Shown in pieces: positions 11,427-20,884 of a DNA stretch of 25,561 nucleotides. The DNA is from Saccoglossus kowalevskii (Eukaryota > Hemichordata > Enteropneusta > Harrimaniidae), in NCBI RefSeq assembly GCF_000003605.2, contig NW_003132355.1, positions 46,268 to 71,828 on the forward strand, read 5' to 3'. Positions within the stretch are counted from its first letter, which is position 1. Every line of letters begins with the position of its first letter. Under the pieces are notes generated by a model. That model saw nothing but the letters and a program-made list of their open reading frames with translations, was not told the DNA's origin and did no database searches. A program made the position numbers and the translations under genes.

Positions 11427-13750
11427 CTCAACTGTAAAGAAGCGAAACTAAATCGCCCACACATTGTGTGATCACTGGAAAAACACTTAATGAAATTCAC
11501 CAATTTGAAACCAATAAAACATTTCATCGTATGTATTCGTAATGTCGAATTAAGGTGTTTAAGTCATGTTTTATTCATTTAGGCCTTTACGCATGTTAAC
11601 CCCAGCAACGCAACGTCCACATATATTTATTTTTATATCATAAAATAAAGGTAATCTGAGCAAGATTGACTAAACAGTAAACGGTTTGTTTGGAGGAGGG
11701 ACTGCTGTAGCCATGTATTCTCGTCGACTAAATCTGGCCAACCAGGCTGTCCCTGGACTAAATAACAATAACTACTGGATGCAGTTAATAAGAGTGGCGA
11801 GTAGGTTGCATACAGTACGTTTGAATGAACGAGTTATTGGGACAAGCAGCGTCTATATTTGAATACCAGTCTGATTTTATAGTACAAAGTTTCGAGTAAC
11901 GTCAATGCACTGCATAAACGTGGCGACAGGTCGATGACCAGGAAGTGAAACTAGATATGAAATGATAGTTGACAATAGAACTTACTTTAAAATAAATTTA
12001 CTGCCCGAAAACTAAGCGAATATCAACTAGTGTGCGAGGACTTTCCACCTTAACTTCAACATGACCATTGATGAAGCTTAAATGAGCGCTCATATGTATG
12101 TTGACATGTCAGTACAAGTGTGCCAGCGCGGTAACCAATTACAGTACGCATGCGAATTGAGTAAACGACAAGTTTGCCAATGTCGAGAATACAGGGCTTA
12201 TATCTCTAATTTGAACTCCATCGATGGCAATGTTAACATATGGGCTGATTGATATATGAAAATGATAAAGTGGGAATTTAGCAGACCAGTAAATCAAGCA
12301 CATAAGAGAAAAAACGCACATGTTGGTCAGCTCAAACTCTGACAAAATTGAGATAAACAAGACTCACCTACTAGTGGGACTGCACCTATATGATTCTCTG
12401 GGAAAATCACAATATTAAAACATACAAATACACACAGAATAAACTCACAGGTACTGTAGTAAACAAAAGATCACATATTAGTCCCACGTTTGACCCAGGC
12501 ATTAATGCACGCTCTCAATAAGCGCTCACCTGACGAAAATCGCTGTTTACAAACGGTGGTGGCTAATTAGTGGCATGAGACTTATATATGACTCACATTT
12601 ACGAGTAAATTGCGGAACAGTTACAAAGGTAACACCTGATAACACAATTTCCCGCTTTGTTAGTGTACAACAAAACCAGAATAACGTAGTTACATTAGCA
12701 TAGTTGATGATGCTTCACCCCTATAAATATAATGGAACAATCGAGTACGTCACAGGTCACGATACCCTAAGTCATTTGTCGTAAGACACACTTGCAATGC
12801 ACATTGGTATACATGCCATGTCAGGTCAGTACAATATTTCATATCAATTCTACCCATTTATTAAAAGACTCTCAAAATAATTGTTGAGATACATATTATT
12901 ATTGCTCAGAGCAACTTACTTGCGTTTTTAAATTAAATTTAGACGTCGTTTGTTCAATATGTTGTTGACAAATTTTCAGAAATGTTTCGAGAGTTACTGG
13001 GCAGTATGTACCGTACATAGGTCGGGGGTAATTTATGGTGGAAGACTTATTATATATAGTCTGCTGTTGTGTTCCGAATTCTTGAGAGTATACAATGTAC
13101 TTTGTATTGTATTGTATTATAATTGTTATGGCCAAATCAACATTTTGTGTATTTAATTACTTTTATGTTTTTTGTTGTTTCTTTTTAATTTACTGCGTAC
13201 TATTCAATATAATATTCACTTATACACTTGGATAAAATCATGTGGTGAATAGCGCCACGCAGAGTTATTGGTGACAGTTATTCATAGTGTTAAGGTCAGT
13301 TCTTATCTGAGATTAAAATCAGATGGGTTGGCAGTGTGACTCAACCAACTGTACGGTACAGATGTACACCTTTGAGATCCATCAATATCTTGCTATTGCA
13401 AACCGTTTCACTGAGAACTGATTGCCCAGGAAGGTCTGCAAACACGGCGAGTGATTTCACACGTGTGCTTTATATGGTTTGATTTAAGTGCCATTATGGT
13501 GTAAATATAGCGTACACTGTTTATTGTGCCATTACATAACATCACCATAGCCAGAACAATCAATACTTTAGTATATATTTAATTACGTTTGACTATACTT
13601 ATTCATTTACTTTACATAGGTTTATGTTACGAAACATTCTGGTTTTAGTAGAACCATTATTAGTGGACTAGTGTACTTTCTATTTCTCAGAGCTATTTAT
13701 AGAACTTACACTTCAGCCTGACGCGAGAGAGCCTAATTGACCATTTTCCG
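11427..13750. other. Intergenic spacer
   Basis: No complete gene is seen. On the minus strand 12139-12338 is an Ig-like open segment (separate entry). Other open frames, such as minus 12899-13135, lack recognisable domains or supporting splice structure. The remainder is AT-rich and mostly unique. Confidence 0.5.
12139..12338 (-). pseudogene. Possible relic Ig-domain exon
   Basis: After an acceptor-like CAATTTTGTCAG (minus strand, phase 1, as in the two Ig genes) a frame stays open for 66 codons to a TAA. It has Cys (TNMC), Trp (LIYW) about 10 residues later and Cys (FAC) about 45 residues after that. This is the Cys-Trp-Cys spacing of an Ig fold, and FAC stands where Y-x-C is usual. No donor ends it cleanly and no membrane exon follows, so it would be a relic. 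Chance resemblance is a serious alternative. Confidence 0.22.
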
Positions 13751-13812
13751 TTCACTGCGAGAATCACGCGTTATGCGTGAAATCGAACGTAACAACAGGA
13801 CAAACAAAGGTC

Positions 13813-14040
13813 ATGGCGTCGTTCTGTCGTCAAACATCGCGTGGGATTCGACAAACGCGAAAGTATTTCGGGGACATTTCCATGCTTAGTAATGTGCTGT
13901 ATACATTTGATGATAGGCAATTTCGATTAAGTAATGGTATTCGGAAGCAATATTCCTCTGTCGAAGATCGGCTGGTCGATGTGAGCTACGAAATAAAGAA
14001 ACTCGAATTTCAAAATCAAATCGTTCGATTTTTGCGGTAG
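13813..14040 (+). CDS. Small ORF of unknown function, 75 residues
   Basis: ATG in reasonable context (AAGGTCATGG) opens 75 codons beginning MASFCRQTSRGIRQTRKYF. The start is basic and resembles a mitochondrial presequence. The C-terminal third (SVEDRLVDVSYEIKKLEFQN) could form a coiled coil. Base composition is less AT-rich than the surroundings and CpG is present. The frame ends at TAG within GCGGTAGAC, and no good donor lies before it. It might be a real small protein, a first exon, or open sequence inside a promoter island. I do not recognise it. Confidence 0.3.
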   Translation: MASFCRQTSRGIRQTRKYFGDISMLSNVLYTFDDRQFRLSNGIRKQYSSVEDRLVDVSYEIKKLEFQNQIVRFLR

Positions 14041-14064
14041 ACGTTCGACGCGCGTCTTACATGC

Positions 14065-14080
14065 ATCTCGCGAGATCTCG
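14065..14080. promoter_or_regulatory. TCTCGCGAGA promoter palindrome
   Basis: ATCTCGCGAGAT is a perfect palindrome that overlaps a second one, CGAGATCTCG. TCTCGCGAGA is a known core-promoter element of animal housekeeping genes. Here it lies in a CpG-containing stretch (about 13.72-14.6 kb) between the two divergent Ig genes, 180 bases before a strong splice donor at 14260. Confidence 0.5.
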
Positions 14081-14089
14081 CAATTGTAC

Positions 14090-14259
14090 GGAAAATCATC
14101 TATTTACATGCAACAGTTCACATTATCTTTGAATGGAATTATAGAGGGCGCTGTTAACTATGACCGTTCGATGTCTTCATCGTTAAATTTGTTCCCGTGT
14201 AATCTCGTATTTACGTCCAGGGAATTTGCTTGAAATCTGGCATTATCACTGAGAACCAG
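14090..14259 (+). other. Possible 5' UTR exon ending at a strong donor
   Basis: GAACCAG followed by GTAAGT at 14260 is a near-perfect donor on the plus strand. The first coding exon of the plus-strand Ig gene starts directly after an acceptor (TTTTACAG, ending 17126) and so needs an upstream non-coding exon. This donor is the best candidate seen between the promoter palindrome and 17.1 kb. The left edge is arbitrary because the start site is unknown. Confidence 0.35.
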
Positions 14260-14358
14260 GTAAGTCTAGCCCTTCGAATTTTCTAAAGAATCTGTGGAGC
14301 GGTTTCAATTTTATTAATGATTTTCTGTTCGATTGTGGGTTTCGCTATCGCCACGCTA

Positions 14359-14384
14359 AACATTGCCACGATTGCAAGTTCAGA
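14359..14384 (+). repeat. 26-base dispersed repeat, copy 1
   Basis: AACATTGCCACG followed by ATTGCAAGTTCAGA; the same 26 bases occur at 16258-16283 with one substitution, same orientation, 1.9 kb away. Confidence 0.85.
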
Positions 14385-14626
14385 ATTGCTACACCGAAAA
14401 ACATAACTATACAAAGAAGTTGTATGATAACGCATCGAACGGCGTTATTTTTACTGTGGCTCAACGACGACATTTTTATATTCCTCCGGTTTATTGGGGT
14501 GACGTTTTTCAGTTCCAAGATGGCTGCCTACGCAGACCTAGTGTGGTTTCGCTGCCCGGATTTTTGCGACATTTTCTAAATGGCGGGTATAAAAACACGG
14601 CCGAAGCTAACAAAGTGTGTGTCTGA
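14363..14626 (+). CDS. Uncharacterised ORF, possibly not coding
   Basis: An 87-codon frame opens inside the 26-base repeat and ends at TGA. Its translation has no recognisable domain. Within it, CCAAGATGGCTGCC (14515-14528) is a YY1-like promoter word and GGGTATAAAAAC (14585-14596) a TATA-like element, so this may be promoter DNA. I give it little weight as a protein. Confidence 0.15.
   Translation: MPRLQVQNCYTEKHNYTKKLYDNASNGVIFTVAQRRHFYIPPVYWGDVFQFQDGCLRRPSVVSLPGFLRHFLNGGYKNTAEANKVCV
14588..14594 (+). promoter_or_regulatory. TATA-like element
   Basis: TATAAAA preceded by GGCGGG on the plus strand, about 70 bases after a YY1-like CAAGATGGC word. It could drive a plus-strand transcript that reaches the ORF near 15.17 kb or the Ig gene at 17.13 kb. 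Confidence 0.3.
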
Positions 14627-15167
14627 TATTAACATTCAAGGGCGAGTTATTGTGACATAAACAAATTCCGTACTTCATATATAATGAAATAACGCATCTT
14701 GTAAAATGTACGTGTCATTTTAACATGAAATGAATCTCACTCTCCAATCTCCAGTATATTAAATACAATTATCCGATTGTCATATTTATTAAATACTGGT
14801 TACATATTGAGACTGTTGATTAAATATAATTGTAAACTTTTGTTTTTTTCACAGGTGTGTGCTTTCTGGGTGACTGGCTGTTATCGTTACTAAAAAAAAT
14901 TCTCGTTATACAAAATTGGTTCGCGTCTCTCTTTACGAAACTTCGTATTTCCTGAACTGTTATTTTCTATCATTAAACCTGTACATATAGTTTCCTTCAT
15001 TAAAGCTGTACATATACCTTTTGGTTGTCGCAATGTGTTTTCTTGTCATGGCTTTATCCAGAGTCAGGTATTCCTGTTCTTTGAACATGAAAAGTTACAT
15101 GTAAATCCCAAACATGTTTTTATTCTACTAAATGCATATATCGGGAGTCGTTCTTAGCTAAACATGA

Positions 15168-15422
15168 ATGCCCTGCATAGTGCAGTTACCAGAGATGCAG
15201 ATCTATTTCACATTAGTGGAAATGATCCTATCAGATGTTATTTATTGCGAGTGGACGAGACCTTGTTTTGCTGGATACCGCAAGGCATTTATTGAACATG
15301 TGGCATACATGTATTCCCTACTAGAATTTTGTTTCCCGGAAGCTGCCTCGACTCCAGAAATAAGATGTTTGTTTTTCCCTACACAGTTCAGATTACTGGA
15401 TGAACACATAAACAGGAGATAA
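15168..15422 (+). CDS. Uncharacterised ORF, 84 residues
   Basis: An ATG frame of 84 codons beginning MPCIVQLPEMQIYFTLVEM and ending LLDEHINRR then TAA. Its composition is protein-like (several Cys and aromatic residues, balanced charge). An overlapping frame from the ATG at 15164 stays open for 43 codons with equally plausible composition, so a frameshift inside an old coding sequence is possible. There is no recognisable domain, signal peptide or splice support. Confidence 0.25.
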   Translation: MPCIVQLPEMQIYFTLVEMILSDVIYCEWTRPCFAGYRKAFIEHVAYMYSLLEFCFPEAASTPEIRCLFFPTQFRLLDEHINRR

Positions 15423-16257
15423 GCATAGACGTTTACTGACTCTGTACAATAAACGATCGATCGACAGTTGTTGTTGTTGAATAATCAGTCAAATTATTAT
15501 TTATTTGTTCCTTTTCTTACAAGAATATTGAAGTCAAATGATTGCTAAAAATAAACTTATTAATATAGTATGTTTTTTTGTATAATTTTGAAATGGCGAA
15601 ATAAATTTAACATATAGTAGTGGGGGCAAGGGGGAATAGCTGGTACAGGTTACGAAAAAGACATTTTTCGATTTTACGAGAAATAATAAAAGTTCCATGG
15701 ACAGTAAAAATGGGTTTTTAAACTTTACAGATAAAGCAAATTCCTAATTTCATTTTCACAATATATTTAATAATTTTGGAAATTGCATAAGAACTACGAC
15801 ATTTAATTTGGAAAATGCTTTATACGCTTATGAAAAATATGATCTTTGTACAAATTACGGACGAATAAAATAGCTGATTACATTTTACACCTTGCCCATG
15901 TCTACGAATTTCCGTTTTTTATTTAATAAATTATATTATTACCTAAATAAAATCAATTGATTACAGCTTAGAAAAATACCACTTGTCGACCCTCATAGTA
16001 ATTTAATATTTTTATATCCTTGCCACAGAGTCCGGGTATGGAAAATCCTACGGTGTTCATTGGCAGCCCGAGGTCTGTGTCATATTTATTATGAAAGTCA
16101 ATCATAATATGATTTTGAATGACTGGAATTAGGGTACATATACAGCCGATACACAACTTCGAAACCCCGGTTAAAACCATAGACCTACCTGGGTTCCCAC
16201 TCTTTGCGCCCGTCAGGGTATTGACGGGGACGAGGGAGGCGTGAACACACGAAGTTC

Positions 16258-16283
16258 AACATTGCCACGTTTGCAAGTTCAGA
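16258..16283 (+). repeat. 26-base dispersed repeat, copy 2
   Basis: AACATTGCCACG followed by TTTGCAAGTTCAGA, matching 14359-14384 except for one base. Confidence 0.85.
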
Positions 16284-17128
16284 GTGGTAAAGTCTTAAAA
16301 TTGTGTACACTAACTCGGGAGTTATGGTGGAATGTGTGGTGAAAATAGCAACTTGGCTCATGATCTGTGACCTGTGATATTCTACTGATAATGTGAATAA
16401 AACGTGTCCTTGATGTCAGTAAACATAAAATAGAAGATCGTTAAATTACCGTTTTTTAAAAAAAAAACTTCATTAACAAATGGAATTTTTGTACAAAACT
16501 GCAATGTATGGTTACTAATCTCACGAAAAACCAAAAAACATTTGACGTTTGCGACCTTTTGCAGACGCTGCACGTGAATAACCAATATAATAATTATATC
16601 GCTGCAATGGCCAATAACAGAGTGATTGCGTAGACGAAAACGAGGCTCTCCAGCAATATAGCGCCCTCGTAGTTCGAACCCTCGCGTCAGACTGACTTGT
16701 CCATGCATACATTTGAATATTATGTGACTTGGAAGTCACATTCTACTCAGATTACACTTATACTGTGTCTATGTTAAAGACTATGCAGCAAATAAATATG
16801 TTTTAGATACTTTACACTGAACTTGTATTTATTTTATCATTGTATATGTATTTATTATTTTGTTTCAGTTACATTTCAGTTAATCGTCATTCTGCAATAT
16901 TTATGTATGGAGTAAAGAGTATTAATCGAAACACGGACTTTTGTTCAATTAGTGTGGAAGGACGCATTGGCGAGAGGATGACTTTCTGATGTAATCAATA
17001 CATGGTGTCATGCTTATTTACAATGTCAGCCATTAATTAGGCGAATTACGGGACCCGTAGGACTTGGAATTTGCTTGTGTTAATAAATTTACATCACTTA
17101 TATCAACAATCTGTATTGTTTTACAGAA

Positions 17129-20100
17129 ATGCAGTATGATACAGCGCGCTCATCATATCTGAAAATGAATGTACCGAAACTATTTCTACCATTAACTCTA
17201 CTATTAATAGTACTTGTACGTGAATGTATGGCGCCACCTTACGTTCCTAGTGAACCTATCAGGGGTAAGCACCTTGTTTTAGGAATTTGTAGTTATTCGA
17301 TATTACACAATATAGTAAACATTTAAATGTTTTTTAGTCGACTGTTATGATATTATGTTTAAATGTGGTATGCGTACAGGTAAATTAATATAGTAATAGC
17401 AAACCATTACATGGTATATGTTTATATATATATATATTTATTTACCATTCAGATCTTATGATTCCTGGCAACACACATACTGTTGTTGAGTGGGATCATG
17501 CATATTATATTCAAAATGACAGTATGCTTCTGTTCGCGGTACCTGATGGTTATTTACATGGGGTCCTGTATATTAATCAGACATCAAATGGTAAGTTAAA
17601 ATATGTTAATTGTTTTGAATGACTGCATGTGCTTATATCTATGGTTCTAGCACTTCACTGTGAATAGGCTCATTTATTTTGTTCAGTGTAAAAATGGTTT
17701 GGTCGTCGTTTGGATGTAACTACATTTGAGTTGAAAACGAAATCTGTTTTTTGAAACATCAAAACCCAACGTTATTCAACAAATAAAGTAAAGCAACTTT
17801 CGATTGCCTTCAATTGATTTTTGATAGCTATGGCACATCAGTAGTTGGACGTTAAATGGAATTAACACGCATCATGTGTAGTACATGTTTTGGTTAAAAT
17901 ACGCATGTGACTATATTTGACCGAATCTATGTATTAATCAGTATGAAATAAGATAAAATGTGTTTTTTCAATTGTAGATCACTCAAACGTCATTGGGTGT
18001 CTGGCACCACTTGGAACTCCTTCTGAGGACACTAAAGCAAAATGTCAATTTGTCACTAGCGGAAGATACCTTCTGGCAAAAACTAATTTCAATATATTTG
18101 AAATGGTGAAATATACACTCTGGAATGAAACACATGGTATATTGACTGAAACTGTCGCAACGCTATTGGGTAAGATATGTATTTATTCTTTCTTAATGAC
18201 AACGCTAATTCAAAATAAGAATGAGTGTGCTTCTCACAGCTCTGCGTGTGCCACACATGCACACATTTGTGATATTTTTGATTGTTATTAAGGGTTTTTA
18301 TACGGTGACCCACAGGTGCCCACATTATTTTTTTTTACTTTCCGTAACATTAAACTTCCGGAATTGAATTAACAAAACAATACTTTAATTTACAGAACTA
18401 ATATTTTAATTCTCGAATGAAAATTAAATTTTGAAGAAAAGAAATTATGATACTGTGTCACTAGTACCTAGATTATCATAGCTCATCCCTTCAGATTTGT
18501 GTCGACCTCATTGATGAACCAAGAAATTGTGTGAACCTCTCCAATTTAATGTACCTATATCTGAAAAAATACTAAGGCTCGTTGTTTGAATTATATTCTT
18601 TTCTAGACTGTAGTGCATCAACGTGGAATATAGTGTGTTCAAACGGTGTACCGACAACCGTAGTATGTCCACTGCTTTATGCAGATACCGCAGAAGTCAT
18701 TATTTCATCATCCGAAGTTCAAATTTCTAGTATTTGGGTAACAGATGGCGAAACAGACAGACATGTATATGACGGAGCAAGTGGGAAATTTGCCATTGAA
18801 GTACACATATATACCATGACATTGACAATAAAACCATCATGTGAACTGGGTGGTGAGTACGAGCTTACCAGTACTGCAAAATCAGGAACTGATTTTAAGA
18901 AAATTTATCTTGAAATAATAGGTGAGTGTAACAATTCCTATATTAGCATCAAAGCATCAAAGTTTGAATTAGATTAACGTTAATGATATTCATCTATATT
19001 TTGGGTGTATTTTATTACAGAAGATGTTTCTCTACAACTATACCAAGACTATAATATCACAAAACTAATGTGTAATGTAAAGAGTGAGAGCGTTTTAATG
19101 AGTATCACATGGTACAAGAATGACAATATAGTTCATGTAAGTATTATTGAATGTACATGGTACAAGAATAGCAATATTCTTTGCATTTATTATTGAACTA
19201 TTTGAGACAATCCATGTTTGTGAAAAGCACTGATAATTCAGATAATTTGTTTCTATATTACAGAAGTCTGTCCAACGAGTCATCGGTTCTAGTGAATTGT
19301 TGCCAAATGTTGCGAACACAGAAGATGGAGATATATTCGTATGTGAAGTGCAAACAAAGTGTGGCATTTTCACAAGTAATCCAGTGATTTGGGGAATACC
19401 AAGTGAGGAAATATGTTATTTCTAGATTTTATTTTAATTGATGGTTATTGCAAAATCACAATTCGCCATATGTTAACAATAGTATAGTCATAGAAAAACA
19501 TGACATGCAGTGATAGCTATAGGTTGCTGGTGATTGTATACGTTTTATGGTCAAATGTAAGTGTAAACAGCAAAATAAAATCATTGTTCTTAATCGTAGA
19601 ATTGGTAAACATTTTCTACTCGCCTTTTTATGAAATGTTACTGAAAAAATAATTTATAGTATATGATAAAACTAGATGGGTTTGCTCAAATAATCAGATA
19701 CTCCATTCATTACTGTGTTTTATATTTGTTTATTTGGACTGTAGATCCAACAGGTGATCAGCATCACTGTCCAACACGTGCTGCATGTGACTGTGAATCA
19801 TCTGAGAACAATACTGTGTCAGCAATTGAGCTTTCCTCAAAAGGTAATGAAATGATTGGCAGATGACTGACATATCTTAGATTGATCAATTGTATTATTT
19901 GATTTATTAGTCCCAGTGCGAAATTGGTGACTATTATTTTTTGGTTCTGTGCGCCCTTTTGTTTATCCGGAGAAATTTCGCTGAAGACATGCTTTGACCA
20001 ATTTTCATATTTATTCGCGATTCGTACACAAATGACCGTCTGGTGGCCATTTTGTGTATTTATTCATGTCTATGCCGATTACTATACTCATACCTTATGT

Positions 20101-20731
20101 TGTCTTGTTATTTAATCAAATTTGTTGGATTTGCGGCCATTTTATTTGTCTAAAGCCATGAAATCGAAGCCTGCAAACGTGGCCAAAACGGTTTCTCACA
20201 GATTACTATCCGGGTTTGACTAAACTTTGTCCGAAGCTGTTTCCCAGAAATATACCAGGAGATTTTGATCATACTTTTATGGTGGTATTGGATGTTAGCA
20301 TCAAATGCAGAAAAAAAATGTTCACTGTCAATACTTGCTTTTTACTATTATTTTGTACAGGTTATACTGGTCACATAGATGGTCTAACATTGGGTGTATT
20401 TTTAACTATTTCTGTTATATTGAATGTAGTTCTTGGTATTGTAATTTACTTGTTACGTAAGGAGAAGAAGAAGAAACGTGAGGAGAAGAAAAAGGTATGC
20501 TATAGAATATTTGAGTTATTTACTCCCAACAAAAAAGAATAGCCATTACTTTCTGAAAAATAAACTGAAACCACAGTTTGTTTTTCTAATTGCTATATTA
20601 CAAAACATAAGGCGGACTGATTTGGGGGGGGTGACAGAAAATTAATAGTACTCCTGTTAGTTCAACTGAATTATTGTGTTCTTTTCTTATTTCAGAACAG
20701 TTTGCCAGTGATGAATGAGACGGCAGTGTAG
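17129..20731 (+). CDS. Multi-Ig type I membrane receptor, nine coding exons, 434 residues
   Basis: Coding exons: 17129-17264, 17453-17590, 17978-18169, 18607-18921, 19021-19136, 19264-19402, 19745-19843, 20361-20494 and 20696-20731 (TAG). All introns are GT-AG; phases are 1,1,1,1,0,1,1,0 and the joined length is 435 codons. A second ATG at 17165 (MNVPKLFLPLTLLLIVLV) gives a more classical signal peptide and may be the real start, making 422 residues. Residues 46-155 form an Ig-like or other beta region without canonical Cys spacing. Residues 156-260 are an Ig domain with Cys176 and Trp199 but Leu242 where the F-strand Cys should be. Residues 261-345 are a canonical Ig domain (Cys278, Trp291, EDGDIFVC with Cys326) split by a phase-0 intron. 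Residues 346-378 are a stalk with three cysteines, 387-410 the membrane helix, and 411-434 a Lys/Glu-rich tail ending NETAV, a class I PDZ-ligand pattern. It is a surface recognition or adhesion molecule by inference; no orthologue is recognised. It diverges from the minus-strand Ig gene. Confidence 0.88.
17423..17440. repeat. Short (TA)n tract
   Basis: A TATATA tract in the first coding intron of the plus-strand Ig gene, shortly before the acceptor at 17452. Confidence 0.7.
19107..19196 (+). repeat. Tandem duplication across the exon 5 splice donor
   Basis: ACATGGTACAAGAATGACAA... at 19107-19150 recurs as ACATGGTACAAGAATAGCAA... at 19155-19196, 48 bases downstream. Copy 1 holds the end of exon 5 (TWYKNDNIVH) and its GTAAGT donor. 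Copy 2 lies in the intron and still reads TWYKNSNIL, but has lost the donor. Confidence 0.85.
19860..20340. other. Intron 7 with possible dispersed repeat
   Basis: The 517-base intron between the stalk and membrane exons is less AT-rich than its neighbours. It repeats a TGGCCATTTTGTG / GCGGCCATTTTATTT word (about 20043 and 20132), with GTGGCCAAAACGG at about 20178. This suggests an inserted interspersed element, but no ends could be defined. Confidence 0.3.
20495..20542 (+). other. Alternative tail by read-through of intron 8
   Basis: If the donor at 20495 is not used, the frame continues for 15 residues (VCYRIFELFTPNKKE) to a TAG at 20540-20542. An AATAAA at 20559 and a T/GT-rich tract at 20575-20590 follow at once. 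This is the arrangement of a composite terminal exon using intronic polyadenylation. The product would lose the ETAV end and gain a tyrosine in YRIF. Confidence 0.45.
20559..20564 (+). terminator. Intronic polyadenylation signal AATAAA
   Basis: AATAAA lies 17 bases after the read-through stop in intron 8 and is followed by CAGTTTGTTTTTCT, a T/GT-rich downstream element. Confidence 0.5.
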
Positions 20732-20878
20732 TATTTACCCCCACTTTTCAGTGGACTCTGATACCATGTGAATCAAATCAGATACTCAGGAATTTATTTG
20801 TGTGACACAGATATACAAACATGCTCACCTTGGCGCCAGTTATTGAAAAACAAATAACTATTGTTTAACACGAACCAC

Positions 20879-20884
20879 AATAAA
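20879..20884 (+). terminator. Distal polyadenylation signal AATAAA
   Basis: AATAAA lies 148 bases after the TAG of the full-length Ig transcript, in the expected place for the end of its 3' UTR. Confidence 0.6.

Larger units (their letters stand above)
14630..17126. other. Spacer before the plus-strand Ig gene
   Basis: Apart from the ORF at 15168-15422 and the second 26-base repeat copy, no supported feature is seen. The minus frame 15968-16180 is open and protein-like (PMNTVGFSIPGLCGK) but unrecognised. A small hairpin, CCCGTCA/TGACGGG, lies at 16209-16228. A GCGCCCTCGTAG word near 16660 belongs to the GAGGGCG family noted in the findings. Confidence 0.45.

Noticed and set aside
16660-16690. 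tRNA-like B-box word (GTTCGAACC) near a GCGCCCTC motif
   Set aside because: No A box at a proper distance on either strand and no cloverleaf could be drawn.
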